This document shows, one piece after another, positions 33,423 through 44,070 of a DNA stretch of 64,000 nt. The stretch's first letter is position 1, and each line of letters starts with the position of its first letter. The notes below the pieces were generated by a model. It saw only the letters and a program-made list of their open reading frames with translations, ran no database searches and was not told the origin of the DNA. The translations under genes and the position numbers were made by a program. The stretch comes from Hyphomicrobium sp. (GTDB lineage Bacteria > Pseudomonadota > Alphaproteobacteria > Rhizobiales > Hyphomicrobiaceae): contig NZ_JAIETU010000005.1 of the NCBI RefSeq assembly GCF_019744875.1, positions 496,001 to 560,000 on the forward strand, in the 5' to 3' direction.

Positions 33423-35410
33423 CGCGGACTTCTCATCACCAGGCTGATCATCTTGGCTATCTCCCGCACGTCGACGGGCTTCGCGCGATTGCGGTTGCGC
33501 TCGTCGTCGTGTTTCACGCCTGGCCGAGCGTCCTGCCGGGCGGCTTCATCGGCGTCGACGTCTTCTTCGTCATTTCGGGCTTCATCATCACGCGGCAGCT
33601 CGCGGCCGAGATGGAGAGCGGGGGTTTCTCCTATCTCGCCTTCCTCGGCCGGCGCATCCGGCGCCTCATCCCGGCGGCGGCCGTCTGCTGCATCCTGACG
33701 GCGATGGCCGCCGCGGTCATTCTGATGCCGGATGCGCTCGAGATGTTCAGCCGGAGCCTCGTTGCCGTCTGGGGAATGCTGGCGAACTTCTACTTTTTCA
33801 AGGAAACGGGGTACTTCGATGCACCCGCGGCCGAGGCGCCGCTGCTGCATATGTGGTCGCTTGCAGTCGAGGACCAGTTCTATCTCACGTGGCCTCTTCT
33901 GCTGCTGCTGCTGTTCAAGCGCCAGTGGACGCGGCCGCAGATGCTCGTGGCGCTTGCCCTGCTCGCCGCCTTGTCACTTGCCCATTCCCAGCATGCCGCG
34001 ACGCACCATCCCCAGGCGGCGTTCTTCCTGCCGCTGTCGCGGGCCTTCGAGTTGCTGGCCGGCTGCGCGTTGGCGCTCGCGCTCCCGTTCCTGACAACGC
34101 CGTCGCGCGGGCGCGGGCTGATCGACGCCGCGGGGCTCATCCTCGTGCTCGGATCCGCCGTCCTGCTGTCGGGCCAGACGCCGTTTCCCGGCTTCGCCGC
34201 GGTGCCGGCCATCGTGGGGTCGATGCTGCTCATCGGCACGGGACTCACGGGATCCACGCCCGTGTCGCGCGTGCTGTCGCTTCCGCCGGTGCTGCTCGTT
34301 GGCAAGATGAGCTATTCGATCTACCTCTATCACTGGCCGGTGCTGGCATTGGCGACCTATGCGCTCGGGCGGGCGCCTAACGCTGCGGAAGCGGGCGTGC
34401 TGGTCGCTGTCGCGCTGGTGCTCGCGGCGCTCTCGTGGGTGCTCGTCGAGCAGAAGCTCACGAGCGCGCTCAAGCTGCACAGCATGACACCCTTCCCGCT
34501 GATCGCACGCGCACTCGCCACGAGCGCTGGTCTCGTTGGCCTCGCGCTGATCGGAATTGCTGGCGAGGGATTGCCGCAACGCCTCGACCGGCCGGCCGCG
34601 GAGGTTTACCACGCTGCATCCTCGGGCAATCCGCTGCGGAGCGTCTGCGACGGCTACGATGCCGCATTCGACCATCACACCCACTGCACCTTCGGCGCGC
34701 CGCTGACGTCCAAGGGCTATGACATCGCGATCTTCGGCGATTCCAATGCCGATCATTTCGTGCCGATGGTCGCAGCCCTCGCGCACGACGCCCATCTGTC
34801 GGGCCGGCAGGTGACGCAGAGCGCGTGCGCGGCTCTGATCGGCGCGTCGCGGCTGGGGCCAGCGAGCCAGCAGGAGCCCTGCACGCGCTACCAAGAGACG
34901 GTGCTCGACTTCATCAAACGGAATCCCAACCTCAAGGTGGCCGTGCTGTCGTCGGCGTGGGGCGGCTACACGACGGTCGAGACCAACCGCCTGCTGACGC
35001 CGGCCGGTCCACCCGAGCGGCGGAGTTTCGCCGAGTTCGCGCGCTCAACAGTCGAGATCTTCCGCAAGCACGGGATCAAGGTGCTCATCATCGGGCAGAT
35101 CCCGCATTTCAAGACGTTCACGCTCTCCTGCCTCGCGGCGGCGGCGCGCAACAAGACGAGGGACGTGGACTGCACGGCCCCGCGCGCCGAGATCGATCGC
35201 GCGCTTGCGGCGTCGCAGATGGCCTTTCGGGAGATCGCCAGCGCCGACCCCGGCGTGACCTTCCTCGACATGGTGAAGCTGCTCTGTACGGAGCAGCGTT
35301 GCAGCGCATTCAAGGACGACGTGCTGGTCTACCGCGACCGCGGACATCTCAACGCGATCGGGTCGGCGTATCTGGCGCGCTATGCGACGTTGCCGGCGCT
35401 CAACCCTTAG
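33419..35410 (+). CDS. Acyltransferase-3 / SGNH two-domain membrane protein
   Basis: The 663-residue protein starts at a GTG and has an N-terminal ten-helix acyltransferase-3 domain with the signature His in LVVVFHAWPSVLPGGFIGVDVFFVISGFII and LLHMWSLAVEDQFYLTWP. The C-terminal ~270 residues are an SGNH-hydrolase-like domain: FGDSNADHF block I and YRDRGHLNAIGSAYLA with the catalytic Asp/His. OafA-like proteins of this layout O-acetylate lipopolysaccharide or other surface glycans. No glycan cluster is adjacent, so the acceptor is unknown. Confidence 0.9.
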   Translation: MTRTSHHQADHLGYLPHVDGLRAIAVALVVVFHAWPSVLPGGFIGVDVFFVISGFIITRQLAAEMESGGFSYLAFLGRRIRRLIPAAAVCCILTAMAAAVILMPDALEMFSRSLVAVWGMLANFYFFKETGYFDAPAAEAPLLHMWSLAVEDQFYLTWPLLLLLLFKRQWTRPQMLVALALLAALSLAHSQHAATHHPQAAFFLPLSRAFELLAGCALALALPFLTTPSRGRGLIDAAGLILVLGSAVLLSGQTPFPGFAAVPAIVGSMLLIGTGLTGSTPVSRVLSLPPVLLVGKMSYSIYLYHWPVLALATYALGRAPNAAEAGVLVAVALVLAALSWVLVEQKLTSALKLHSMTPFPLIARALATSAGLVGLALIGIAGEGLPQRLDRPAAEVYHAASSGNPLRSVCDGYDAAFDHHTHCTFGAPLTSKGYDIAIFGDSNADHFVPMVAALAHDAHLSGRQVTQSACAALIGASRLGPASQQEPCTRYQETVLDFIKRNPNLKVAVLSSAWGGYTTVETNRLLTPAGPPERRSFAEFARSTVEIFRKHGIKVLIIGQIPHFKTFTLSCLAAAARNKTRDVDCTAPRAEIDRALAASQMAFREIASADPGVTFLDMVKLLCTEQRCSAFKDDVLVYRDRGHLNAIGSAYLARYATLPALNP

Positions 35411-35432
35411 AAGGCTCGCGGCCTCATAAGCG

Positions 35433-36293
35433 TCAAGCCGCCGAGGCCACGCCCGCGACAGCCGCGGCTTGCGCGGGGCGGCGCGGCTTTCTCAGCTCGA
35501 CGATGAGATTGTCGTCGAACAACGACATCCAGTTCATCCAGCGGAACTCGTAGCCGATGCTGGTGGCGAGCGCCTTCAACGACTTCGGCGTGAAGTAGTT
35601 CACGTGATCGGGAAAGCGGAAGCCGCACCACTCCGAGCCCATGATGAAGCGGTTGGCAGAGTTGTAATTGGGCGAGCGCAGCAAAATCGTGCCGCCGGGC
35701 TTCAGGCGCTTGAAGGCGCGTTCCAGGATCAAGCGCGGCTGCGCCTCGTGCTCCAGGTAGCTGCGCATCAGGATGCTGTCGAAGAAGTTCTCGTCGAACC
35801 GCTCGATGCCCGTGGTGGCGGGCTCGTGATAGACCGCGCCGCCGCGCGCCTCGAAAATGGGGCGTGCTTTCTGGCTCAGGCCTTCGCTGATTTCGATGCC
35901 GTAGGGGGTGGGTCCATCTGGAATGCGGGTCGAGCCGCCGCAGCCGATCTCCAGCACACGCCCGCCGGCCCCGACAGCGCGCTGATGGCGCCGGCGGTCC
36001 ACGACCTTGCCGAACTTGAGGCGAAAGCGCGTGAGCGCATCGAAGCGGGCCAGCTTGTTGGTTTTCTTGCGCCGCTCTTTTTCCTCGGCGTGCTGCTTCT
36101 CCCACGCATACGTGACGGAGAGATCCTCGTAGTCGGGAACGGTGCCGAGATAGACGAAGCCGCAATGGTCGCACGCGACGACCGGCCAGGGGCTGCGCGT
36201 ATACTTCGGCACGATGGTCTTGCCCGACTTCAGGCAGACCTCGCAGGTCGTGCGCTCGTGGGCTGTCGTGTCAGGCATGAGTGCTTGCGCCAT
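35433..36293 (-). CDS. Class I SAM-dependent methyltransferase with N-terminal zinc knuckle
   Basis: A 286-residue protein. Four cysteines (17, 20, 41, 44 in TTCEVCLKSG and VACDHCGF) form a putative zinc site of the type found in sugar C-methyltransferases. The SAM-binding motif is VLEIGCGGSTRIP, followed by SILMRSYLEHEAQPRLIL and LKPGGTILLRSPN. The substrate is probably a sugar or small metabolite, which is inference. It is convergent with the acyltransferase (22 nt between stops); ATG 36278 is an alternative start. Confidence 0.82.
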   Translation of the reverse strand: MAQALMPDTTAHERTTCEVCLKSGKTIVPKYTRSPWPVVACDHCGFVYLGTVPDYEDLSVTYAWEKQHAEEKERRKKTNKLARFDALTRFRLKFGKVVDRRRHQRAVGAGGRVLEIGCGGSTRIPDGPTPYGIEISEGLSQKARPIFEARGGAVYHEPATTGIERFDENFFDSILMRSYLEHEAQPRLILERAFKRLKPGGTILLRSPNYNSANRFIMGSEWCGFRFPDHVNYFTPKSLKALATSIGYEFRWMNWMSLFDDNLIVELRKPRRPAQAAAVAGVASAA

Positions 36294-36389
36294 GTGCTTC
36301 CCTCGCGCGGAGCATAAGACCGGTTGGCCATATAGCTAGCGGGCAAGCGCGATAGGAGCAAGATCGGCCGCCCGCCCTTCAAACTACCT

Positions 36390-36620
36390 TCAGCCCAGCG
36401 GGCCGCTTCTAAGGGCCGCGATTTCGGCGTTCAGGGTGTCGCGCAGGACGGTCATGGCTGCGGTGCGCAGCCCGTCCTCGTCCATCGTGCCCTTCACAGG
36501 GATCTCGACGGTGGCCTCGATCCATTGCCGAGACACAGCCGGGTCCGGCTCATCGCCGATCACGAGGTGAACCAGCACCGCGCGGCCGACGCCATGCATT
36601 TCGATCTGATGCAGCTTCAA
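36390..36620 (-). CDS. Small hypothetical protein (TTG start)
   Basis: A TTG at 36620 is preceded by GGAGGATGGGG at good spacing and opens a 76-codon frame. The product (LKLHQIEMHGVGRAVLVHLV, then ATVEIPVKGTMDEDGLRTAAM) has an alternating hydrophobic pattern and a C-terminal amphipathic helix, but no family I know. An ATG at 36599 is a shorter alternative. A longer reading upstream has atypical codons. It may be a real small conserved gene; evidence is limited to the ribosome-binding site and composition. Confidence 0.5.
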   Translation of the reverse strand: MKLHQIEMHGVGRAVLVHLVIGDEPDPAVSRQWIEATVEIPVKGTMDEDGLRTAAMTVLRDTLNAEIAALRSGPLG

Positions 36621-36627
36621 GCCCCAT

Positions 36628-37003
36628 CCTCCGCCAGTCCCGCGCGAAGAAAAACTAAGGTCGAGATGCGGCTGAGATGAGGCAAACCTCATGCGTGGGA
36701 GCGCAAGAAAGGCATGTCGTGGCGGAGTCTTCCGCCGCCATGACGGCAAGCACGATTGGACCACCACCGACAATCCGCGCGCCGTTGACCATGTTGGCCG
36801 AACTGCGCCCCTCAGGGGAATTCAGGGCGTAGTCCCAGCACGCATCGATATCGCCATTGCGCTGAGCTTCGTTGCCCCCCGGCGTGCTGAAGGCAAGTTC
36901 GGGCGGAGCGGTCCCTCATGCTCCAAGCAGGACCGCCCCTGCGCACACACACGTTCCCACGCATGCGAAGCGCAATTCACCCACTCCCCGCGTGTCGATT
37001 GCC
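36628..37003. other. Gap without supported gene upstream of the small hypothetical and downstream of pccB
   Basis: This 376-nt stretch has no open frame with sensible codon use or a ribosome-binding site. It contains an inverted repeat, GCGGTCC near 36918 with GGACCGC near 36941, with no T-run. Nothing else stands out. Confidence 0.5.
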
Positions 37004-38536
<1,533 letters not shown>

Positions 38537-38691
38537 AAGACCCCATCCCGTATGTAAATGTACGATGACACGTCGTGCTGCGGCGTGGGATAGCACAGCA
38601 CTCGGCGGCCAGCCAATGGGAGCTTAGGCCGGACCGGTGCGGCTTGGCGTTTGCCCTCGGGCCGCTGCCCCCAACTCAGGAGAAGAAGTCC

Positions 38692-39087
38692 ATGGCGAAG
38701 GCGGTCCACATGATGGTGCGGGTGCTCGAGGAGGAGCGCAGCGTCGCCTTCTACAGCGCCGCGTTCGGCCTCGCGGTGGCGCAGCGGGTCGATTTTGCCG
38801 ATTTCACTCTGATCTACATGAGCAACGCGGAAGCCAGCTTCGAGCTCGAGCTGACGGTCAACAAGGGCCGGAGCGAGCCTTACGACCTGGGCAACGGCTA
38901 CGGGCACCTGGCCTTCGTGGTGGACGACCTGGCGGCAGAGCGCGCCAGGATCGAGGCCGCCGGATATTCCCCCAAAGATATCAAGCAGATGACCCATAAC
39001 GGTCAACCATTCGGCCGGTTTTTCTTCATCGAGGACCCGGATGGCTACAAGATCGAGGTGCTGGAGCGCGGCGGCCGCTTCGTCTGA
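38692..39087 (+). CDS. VOC-superfamily (glyoxalase/bleomycin-resistance-like) protein
   Basis: A 131-residue two-beta-alpha-beta3 protein of the lactoylglutathione lyase group. Metal-ligand positions are seen at MMVRVLEEERSVAFYSAAFGL (first repeat), FELELTVN, GNGYGHLAFVVDDL (His) and FFIEDPDGYKIEVLER (Glu). CAGGAG precedes the ATG at 38692. The first ligand position reads Met-Met-Val-Arg where glyoxalase I has His, so it may not be a true glyoxalase I. Confidence 0.8.
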   Translation: MAKAVHMMVRVLEEERSVAFYSAAFGLAVAQRVDFADFTLIYMSNAEASFELELTVNKGRSEPYDLGNGYGHLAFVVDDLAAERARIEAAGYSPKDIKQMTHNGQPFGRFFFIEDPDGYKIEVLERGGRFV

Positions 39088-39421
39088 GCGGCTTGCCCCG
39101 GCTAGTTGCTCATACTGCTGACGCGCGAGGATCCTGCCGACGTTGCGCTCGTGGATGTTTGGATGGATCCCGGCCGTCCGTGCGAAGCATGGCTCCGCCA
39201 TGACGCAGGGATGACGGTGGGAAGTTGGCTTCCTCTCGGATGCGCATATGCTCGCACGCGGGCCAGATGCGGAGCGCAAGCTTCGCATCAGCAAATGCCA
39301 ATAACCCTTTGACTCATCGTATCGTTTCGTGCCCGGCACTTGTCGATGCAGCTCGGCTGCAGCGTTATGTGCCGCGGTCCGCAACGACATGCGCCATCAG
39401 GGCGGGTCGGAGGGCGGCACC
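39088..39421. other. Gap without supported gene after the VOC gene
   Basis: This 334-nt stretch has no supported gene. It contains ATGGCTCCGCCATGACG near 39188, related to the CACGGCTTCGCCATGAC module of the dispersed repeats, so part of it may be a decayed repeat. Confidence 0.4.
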
Positions 39422-40327
39422 ATGCATCATATCGTGCCAAAGGCACCTGGCGTTGCACACCCCTCGCATCCTGTGGTGCCGGAGGGCGGGCAAGCGGCCG
39501 CCTCCGCCAAGACCACCGTCTCCACCTCCGGCGCGGGCCACGTTTCTGCCTGCGGCGCGGGGCACCATTCCACCTCCGGCGCAGGTTTGGCCTGCCCCCA
39601 CTCCGGCGCGCCGTGCCCGGCGCTCTCGGCCTTCTTTCCGCACGCCGAAGCCGTGGCCGGCCCGGACGCCGCCGACATTCAAGCTTTCGTTCGCTCGCTG
39701 ATGCCCTGCGGCCAGTGCCGCGTTGCATCGGCGGCCGGCCGCGACACTCTCCGCCACCTCCGTCTCGGCCAACGCGAACGTGACATCCTGCTCGCAGCCG
39801 CCGCGCAGAGCGCCCTGGTCCTCACCGAACCCGGCATGACGCGGTCTCTCAGCGCGGCCCGGCGGCGGGCGGCCCTGTCGCTCGGCAAGGCCGGGCTCGT
39901 CGCCCCGGTCGCGATATCGACGACGGACGGTAAAAAAGAGGCCGGGGGACCGGCCAAGACGGCGCCCCGGGCCACCATCGCGCTAACGCCGCTCGGCCAC
40001 TATGTGATGGCCGCCTACGGGCGCTTCATCGCGACCGGAAAGCCGGTGCGCTGGACGCGCCCGGCGCGTGGCGCCGAGCTGCCGGGGCGCGATCCTTCGG
40101 ACCTGATCGAAGACACGCTGTCCCTCACCCAGGCGGCGTTGCGCGAGACGCTCAGCGAGCTCACGGGCGTGCTGATCGCCGCCGTCGGCCGGCCGCTCAA
40201 ATCACCGGGCCTGCTCGATACGCTCACGCGGCATCTGGAGCGCAAGGCGACCCTGCTCAAGGCGGTGCTGGAACCCTCCCGCAACATCGTGGCCCTTGCT
40301 CCTTCGGGCACGCGTTCGACCGCTTGA
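39422..40327 (+). CDS. Uncharacterised protein with repetitive Cys/His head and winged-helix-like body
   Basis: ATG 39422 follows GGAGGGCGGC at good spacing and opens a 301-residue protein. Residues ~35-75 are a repetitive segment with units such as STSGAGH, SACGAGH and STSGAGLACPHSGAPC. A CxxC follows in LMPCGQCRVAS. The middle part (LRLGQRERDILLAAAAQSAL to ARRRAALSLGKAGLV, then IALTPLGHYVMAAYGRF) looks like a winged-helix domain with a wing at the TPLG turn. The C-terminus is helical. I do not know the family; DNA binding or metal/redox sensing is conjecture. Confidence 0.6.
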   Translation: MHHIVPKAPGVAHPSHPVVPEGGQAAASAKTTVSTSGAGHVSACGAGHHSTSGAGLACPHSGAPCPALSAFFPHAEAVAGPDAADIQAFVRSLMPCGQCRVASAAGRDTLRHLRLGQRERDILLAAAAQSALVLTEPGMTRSLSAARRRAALSLGKAGLVAPVAISTTDGKKEAGGPAKTAPRATIALTPLGHYVMAAYGRFIATGKPVRWTRPARGAELPGRDPSDLIEDTLSLTQAALRETLSELTGVLIAAVGRPLKSPGLLDTLTRHLERKATLLKAVLEPSRNIVALAPSGTRSTA

Positions 40328-40350
40328 ACGGCGCCTCGTTCGCCCCATAT
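40323..40350 (+). promoter_or_regulatory. RpoH (heat-shock sigma) promoter of hsp20
   Basis: CTTGAA (40323-40328) and CCCCATAT (40343-40350) with a 14-bp spacer match the sigma-32 consensus CTTGAAA-N11-16-CCCCATnT closely. The -35 overlaps the TGA stop of the upstream gene. The predicted start is about 90 nt before the hsp20 ATG. The leader shows no obvious ROSE-type thermometer. Confidence 0.65.
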
Positions 40351-40445
40351 CAACTACGTCCGGAGCCGAAAAGGGCCGGGCCGGCGGCGATCCCCGTGGA
40401 TGCCGCTCGCATTTGAAGGTCGCTTCAGGAAGGACTTTCGCTGTC

Positions 40446-40871
40446 ATGAGCAGACTATCTGTGCTGTCCAATCCGCTGCTGCTCGGGTTTGAAGAGATCG
40501 AGCGTCTCATCGATCGCACCGGCAAGGGCGCGAACGAAGGTTACCCGCCGTACAACATCGAGCGCATTGCGGCGCAATCGGGCGAGAAGGAAAAGCTGCG
40601 GATTACCGTGGCGCTGGCGGGGTTTTTGCGCGACCAGCTCGAGATCACCGTCGAAGACAACCAGCTCGTGGTCCGCGGCCGCCAACAAGACGACAAATCG
40701 CGCGAGTATCTCTATCGCGGCATTGCGGCGCGCCAGTTCACGCGCACGTTCGTGCTCGCGGACGGGATCGAGGTTCAGTCGGCTGAGCTTTCGAACGGGA
40801 TGCTGGCGATCGATCTGGTGCGCCATGAGCCGCACCGCCTGGTCCGGCGGATCGAAATCGAGAACGGCTGA
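40446..40871 (+). CDS. Small heat-shock protein Hsp20 (alpha-crystallin)
   Basis: An ATP-independent holdase that keeps unfolding proteins from aggregating. The 141-residue protein has an N-terminal FDR-less head (VLSNPLLLGFEEIERLIDR), a YPPYNIE lead into the alpha-crystallin domain, the AGF turn (VALAGFLRDQLEITVEDN), and a C-terminal ELSNGMLAIDLVR strand. Length and motifs match rhizobial class A Hsp20 proteins. It is preceded by an RpoH promoter and followed by a DUF1150 gene, the usual arrangement. Confidence 0.92.
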   Translation: MSRLSVLSNPLLLGFEEIERLIDRTGKGANEGYPPYNIERIAAQSGEKEKLRITVALAGFLRDQLEITVEDNQLVVRGRQQDDKSREYLYRGIAARQFTRTFVLADGIEVQSAELSNGMLAIDLVRHEPHRLVRRIEIENG

Positions 40872-40982
40872 GGCTAATGCGTCCTTACGACGCGAAAGCG
40901 GGGCGAGAGGCAAGTGATTCAAATGGGCTAGATGCCCGCCCGCTACAGCCAAATCCATGGAATCGGACAATCATGGAAGCTA

Positions 40983-41003
40983 GGTGCGAAGGATTTTCGC
41001 ACC
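40983..41003. terminator. Hairpin between hsp20 and the DUF1150 gene
   Basis: GGTGCGAA (40983-40990) pairs with TTCGCACC (40996-41003) around a 5-nt loop, 112 nt after hsp20. There is no T-run, so it may stabilise or process a joint transcript and not end it. Confidence 0.4.
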
Positions 41004-41052
41004 CTTGAACGTTTCCATGACGAGAATACCTCGAGAGAGGAGGAGTTGCGTC

Positions 41053-41343
41053 ATGAAAGAGAACACCACAAAGCGGCGCCGCTCGACGCGGTCAGCAGCA
41101 ATCGTTCCTGTGATGAGCGAAATCGAGCTCGCAAGGCTCGGCGGCGGACAGGTCGCCTATATCAAGACGATGTCCTCCGACGAAGCTCTGCAGATGTTCC
41201 CGGCCATCGAAGATCTGCCGCGCGGCATCAACCTGTTTGCGCTCCATGCAGCCGACGGTACACCGATCGCGCTGACGGATACGCGTCAGGCCGCGCTCAG
41301 CCACGCCATGGACGGTGAACTGGAAATCGCCAGCGTCCACTAA
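41053..41343 (+). CDS. DUF1150 family protein
   Basis: The 96-residue protein starts at ATG 41053 after a strong GAGGAGG. The DUF1150 core is MSEIELARLGGGQVAYIKTMSSDEALQMFP and FALHAADGTPIALTDTRQAAL. This short family regularly follows hsp20 in Rhizobiales and may assist or tune heat-shock functions; its activity is unknown. A Lys/Arg-rich head (KENTTKRRRSTR) is an added feature. Confidence 0.88.
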   Translation: MKENTTKRRRSTRSAAIVPVMSEIELARLGGGQVAYIKTMSSDEALQMFPAIEDLPRGINLFALHAADGTPIALTDTRQAALSHAMDGELEIASVH

Positions 41344-41368
41344 CGGCGCGGATCGGCGAATAGATCGA

Positions 41369-41401
41369 GGGCGAGCCTGCTCAGCGGGCTCGCCCTTTTT
41401 T
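41369..41401 (+). terminator. Rho-independent terminator of the hsp20-DUF1150 operon
   Basis: GGGCGAGCC (41369-41377) pairs perfectly with GGCTCGCCC (41387-41395), followed at once by TTTTTT. It lies 26 nt after the DUF1150 stop. Confidence 0.9.
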
Positions 41402-41467
41402 CATGCCGCGATTGAGGCCACGGGCGTTCGGTGGGCACTCGGGAAGAGGGCGCGCCCGCCTCCCACG

Positions 41468-41773
41468 CTATTTCGATTTGCAGGCGTCGAGCTTCTGCTG
41501 GCGCGCCTGCAGCTCGGCCTTCCATTGGTCGGGACCGACGCCGCCGCACCAGGCGATGTGAGCCTTCATATCCGGGCTCCATTGGGGGCCGGTGAAGCCG
41601 CACTTGCTCTCGGCTGCTTCCTGCTGCTGCTGCATGGCGAGCTTGGCGTACATGTCGCAATTGGCCGCCGCGTGAGTGCCCGGCGACAAGACCGCCGCGC
41701 CGGCGAGTGCGGCCAGGCAGGCGGAGCCTCCGAAGGCCGGTCTCGCGGTGATGGTGAGACGTGGAAAACGCAT
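41468..41773 (-). CDS. Secreted four-cysteine protein
   Basis: The 101-residue protein starts MRFPRLTITARP and has a signal region ending near GTHAAA. The mature part has four cysteines (NCDMYAK, ESKCGFTG, IAWCGGVG, LDACKSK) that could form two disulfides, and two helical segments (KLAMQQQQEAAESK, WKAELQARQQKL). I recognise the pattern from hypothetical periplasmic proteins of alphaproteobacteria but no function. It faces the hsp20 operon terminator. Confidence 0.65.
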   Translation of the reverse strand: MRFPRLTITARPAFGGSACLAALAGAAVLSPGTHAAANCDMYAKLAMQQQQEAAESKCGFTGPQWSPDMKAHIAWCGGVGPDQWKAELQARQQKLDACKSK

Positions 41774-41891
41774 GGTCGACCCCAATTCCTTCACGCCGGC
41801 GATGGCGGATGCGCTCGATCGTGTCCCAGACGGCCTGAACCACGCCTGAATGTGGACCAGGGAGCGCGCCGGTTTCAACTCTTTGGTTGCT

Positions 41892-42018
41892 CGTGCTTCT
41901 TATCGAACATTGTCTTCGCTGGCACGGCTTCGCCATGACGTCGCTGACACGGCTTCGCCATGACCGGGTTCCACTTTTTCGGAAGCGCTCGTTGCCCGTG
42001 CTTCTTGTCGACAAGGAA
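41892..42018. repeat. Dispersed intergenic repeat cluster downstream of hisG
   Basis: The modules seen at 183-307 recur: CGTGCTTCTTATCG at 41892, CACGGCTTCGCCATGAC at 41923-41939 and again at 41948-41964, the core ACCGGGTTCCACTTTTTCGG with AAGCGCTC ending at 41990, and CGTGCTTCTTGTCG at 41997-42010. It lies directly after the hisG stop. The doubled CACGGCTTCGCCATGAC unit suggests local duplication. Confidence 0.7.
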
Positions 42019-42023
42019 GAACT

Positions 42024-42734
42024 CTAGACCGTGAAGCGGCGCGCGATGTCGGCCATGGCCGCCCGCGTCTGTTCGGTCCAGGGCGCGACGTTGGAGGAAA
42101 TCAGGTTCGCTTCCGACCGCAGCACGAGCCCGTCGTCGAGGATCCTGAGCCCGTTGGCGGCCAGCGTCGTGCCTGTCGTGGTGATGTCGACGATCAGCTC
42201 GGCGGTGCCCGCGGCGGGGGTGCCTTCGGTCGCGCCCAGGCTTTCGACGATGCGGTAGTCCGACATGCCGCGCGCAGCGAAGAAGCGGCGCGTGAGGTTC
42301 AGGTACTTGGTCGCGACGCGATACCACCGGCCGTGCGTGCGCCGGAACAACAGGGCGATCTCGGCCAGATCGTCCATGTTGCGCACGTCCACCCAGCAGT
42401 CCGGCACGGCGACGACGACGTCCGCATTCCCGAAGCCGAGCTTTTTTACGAACGTGACGCGGGTGGCCGCGTCCGACATCTGCTCGCTGACGAGATCCTC
42501 GCCGGTGACGCCGAGATGCACGCGGCCGGTTTTGAGATACCAGGCGATTTCGGACGCCGACACGAAGGCGACGTCGATCTCGGGGTGGCCCACGATCTCG
42601 CCGCGATAGCCGCGTTCGTTGCCGGTCTTGCGCAGCGTCAGGCCGGCCACGGCAAAGGCTTCGGCCGTCTGCTCCATGAGGCGGCCCTTCGACGGTACGG
42701 CCAGGATGAGCTTGTCAGGAGTTCCGTTGCTCAC
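42024..42734 (-). CDS. hisG: ATP phosphoribosyltransferase, short form
   Basis: HisG joins ATP and PRPP, the first and feedback-controlled step of histidine synthesis. The 236-residue protein is the short HisG type with no regulatory domain: [15 protein letters not shown] at the start, [10 protein letters not shown], and the PRPP loop [21 protein letters not shown]. The short type needs HisZ, which is encoded immediately upstream; their ATGA overlap (42731-42734) couples translation. Confidence 0.95.
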   Translation of the reverse strand: MSNGTPDKLILAVPSKGRLMEQTAEAFAVAGLTLRKTGNERGYRGEIVGHPEIDVAFVSASEIAWYLKTGRVHLGVTGEDLVSEQMSDAATRVTFVKKLGFGNADVVVAVPDCWVDVRNMDDLAEIALLFRRTHGRWYRVATKYLNLTRRFFAARGMSDYRIVESLGATEGTPAAGTAELIVDITTTGTTLAANGLRILDDGLVLRSEANLISSNVAPWTEQTRAAMADIARRFTV

Positions 42735-43927
42735 GGCGCACCTCCGTTGGCGTGCGTGGTCCCATTGGCCAGAGCCGTGACCAGGCGATCGGTGTGCACG
42801 GCGGCGCCGACCGCGGGCACGTCCTCGGGCGCGCCGACGGCCTTCAGCAGATGATCGTAACGGCCGCCGCCCGCGACGGGGCTACGGCGGCCAAGGCCCG
42901 GCGTTACGACCTCGAACACGAAACCGGTGTAGTAGGCGAGCGAGCGGCCGAAATCGGCGGAGAACTCCGCGCGCTCCAGGTCCAGGCCCGACTGAGCCAT
43001 CAATTCCAGCCGCCATTCGTAGGCGCCGACCGCTTCCTCGATCTGGATGCCCATCAGCGTCGCCAGCTCGCGGATGCGCCGCACGGAGGCGCGCGCGGGC
43101 GCCACGATGGCGACGTAGCTCGCGATCAACTGCGCCGTCTTGGCCGAGAGCGGCTCGGAACGCGCGTCGGCCACGCGGCCGAGCAGGTTGGCGGTGATCT
43201 CGGGTATGTCGCGCAGGCCGATCTGCTCGATGCCGTTCGCTTCCAGATACCTTGTGACGGCGGCCTCGGCGCCGGCCGTGTCGTCGGGATCGAGCGTGCG
43301 CAGTTCGGCCGGGATGTGCGCCGACGCGGCGCCCGGCTCGACCGTGAGGCGGGCAAGTTCCGCCTTGAAGGCCTGCGGGCGCACGAACAGGTGCATCAGG
43401 CGCTGACGCCAGCGCGGCGGCATGTCGGCCGCCTTCAGAATGGCGCGCAACAGGCCGAGATCGCCGAAGCGGAGCTGATACGACGCCAGGCCCGCCGCTT
43501 CGAGACCAGCCGCAATTGTCGTCACGACCTCGGCGTCGGCGCGCTCGCGGTTGACCTCGCCGAAGGCTTCGATGCCGGTCTGGCGGAATTCGCGCGTGTG
43601 GGCGAGGCCGCTGCCGAGCGGCTGAAAGCGGAACGCCAGGCCGTCGTAGCTGTACTTCGCCGGCACACTGGCCTGCGGGTGGCGCTCAAGGTGCAGGCGG
43701 CAGGCCGGCACGGTGAGGTCGGGGCGCATGCACAGCTCGTCGCCGTCGGGATCGGAGAAGACGTACGTCCGCGCGCGGAGCGACTCGCCCACAACGTCGA
43801 GGAACACGCCCGCGGGCTGGATGATGGCCGGGCTCACGGCTTCATAGCCGCCGCGCGTGAACGCGCCGAGCAGCGTCTGGGCGGAGGCTTCCGTCGCCTC
43901 GAAGTGCTTCACCGTCTCAGCGGGCAT
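42731..43927 (-). CDS. hisZ: ATP phosphoribosyltransferase regulatory subunit
   Basis: HisZ is a catalytically dead HisRS paralogue that activates short HisG and carries the histidine feedback site. The 398-residue protein keeps the class II fold with [44 protein letters not shown], and [15 protein letters not shown], but lacks a proper anticodon-binding domain. It overlaps hisG by 4 nt and follows hisS after a 143-nt gap that holds a dispersed repeat. Confidence 0.92.
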   Translation of the reverse strand: MPAETVKHFEATEASAQTLLGAFTRGGYEAVSPAIIQPAGVFLDVVGESLRARTYVFSDPDGDELCMRPDLTVPACRLHLERHPQASVPAKYSYDGLAFRFQPLGSGLAHTREFRQTGIEAFGEVNRERADAEVVTTIAAGLEAAGLASYQLRFGDLGLLRAILKAADMPPRWRQRLMHLFVRPQAFKAELARLTVEPGAASAHIPAELRTLDPDDTAGAEAAVTRYLEANGIEQIGLRDIPEITANLLGRVADARSEPLSAKTAQLIASYVAIVAPARASVRRIRELATLMGIQIEEAVGAYEWRLELMAQSGLDLERAEFSADFGRSLAYYTGFVFEVVTPGLGRRSPVAGGGRYDHLLKAVGAPEDVPAVGAAVHTDRLVTALANGTTHANGGAP

Positions 43928-43956
43928 CGGGTCTCGTTTCGACTCGTCTCTCGTGT

Positions 43957-44001
43957 CGTGCCTTTATCGGAAAACCGGGTTCCATTTTTCCGGAAGCACT
44001 C
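43957..44001. repeat. Dispersed intergenic repeat between hisS and hisZ
   Basis: CGTGCCTTTATCGG (43957-43970) is followed by AAAACCGGGTTCCATTTTTCC and GGAAGCACTCG to 44001. It is the same two-module unit as at 261-307, with single-base changes. Confidence 0.7.
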
Positions 44002-44070
44002 GGGAACGCCTCAATGACATATGCCGTCCTGCATTTCGCTGACGGAGGCAAGCGCCACCTCGGGGATGCG

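Noticed and set aside
40350-40445. ROSE-type RNA thermometer in the hsp20 leader
   Set aside because: I could not find the conserved U-rich stem over the ribosome-binding site, only the RpoH promoter.
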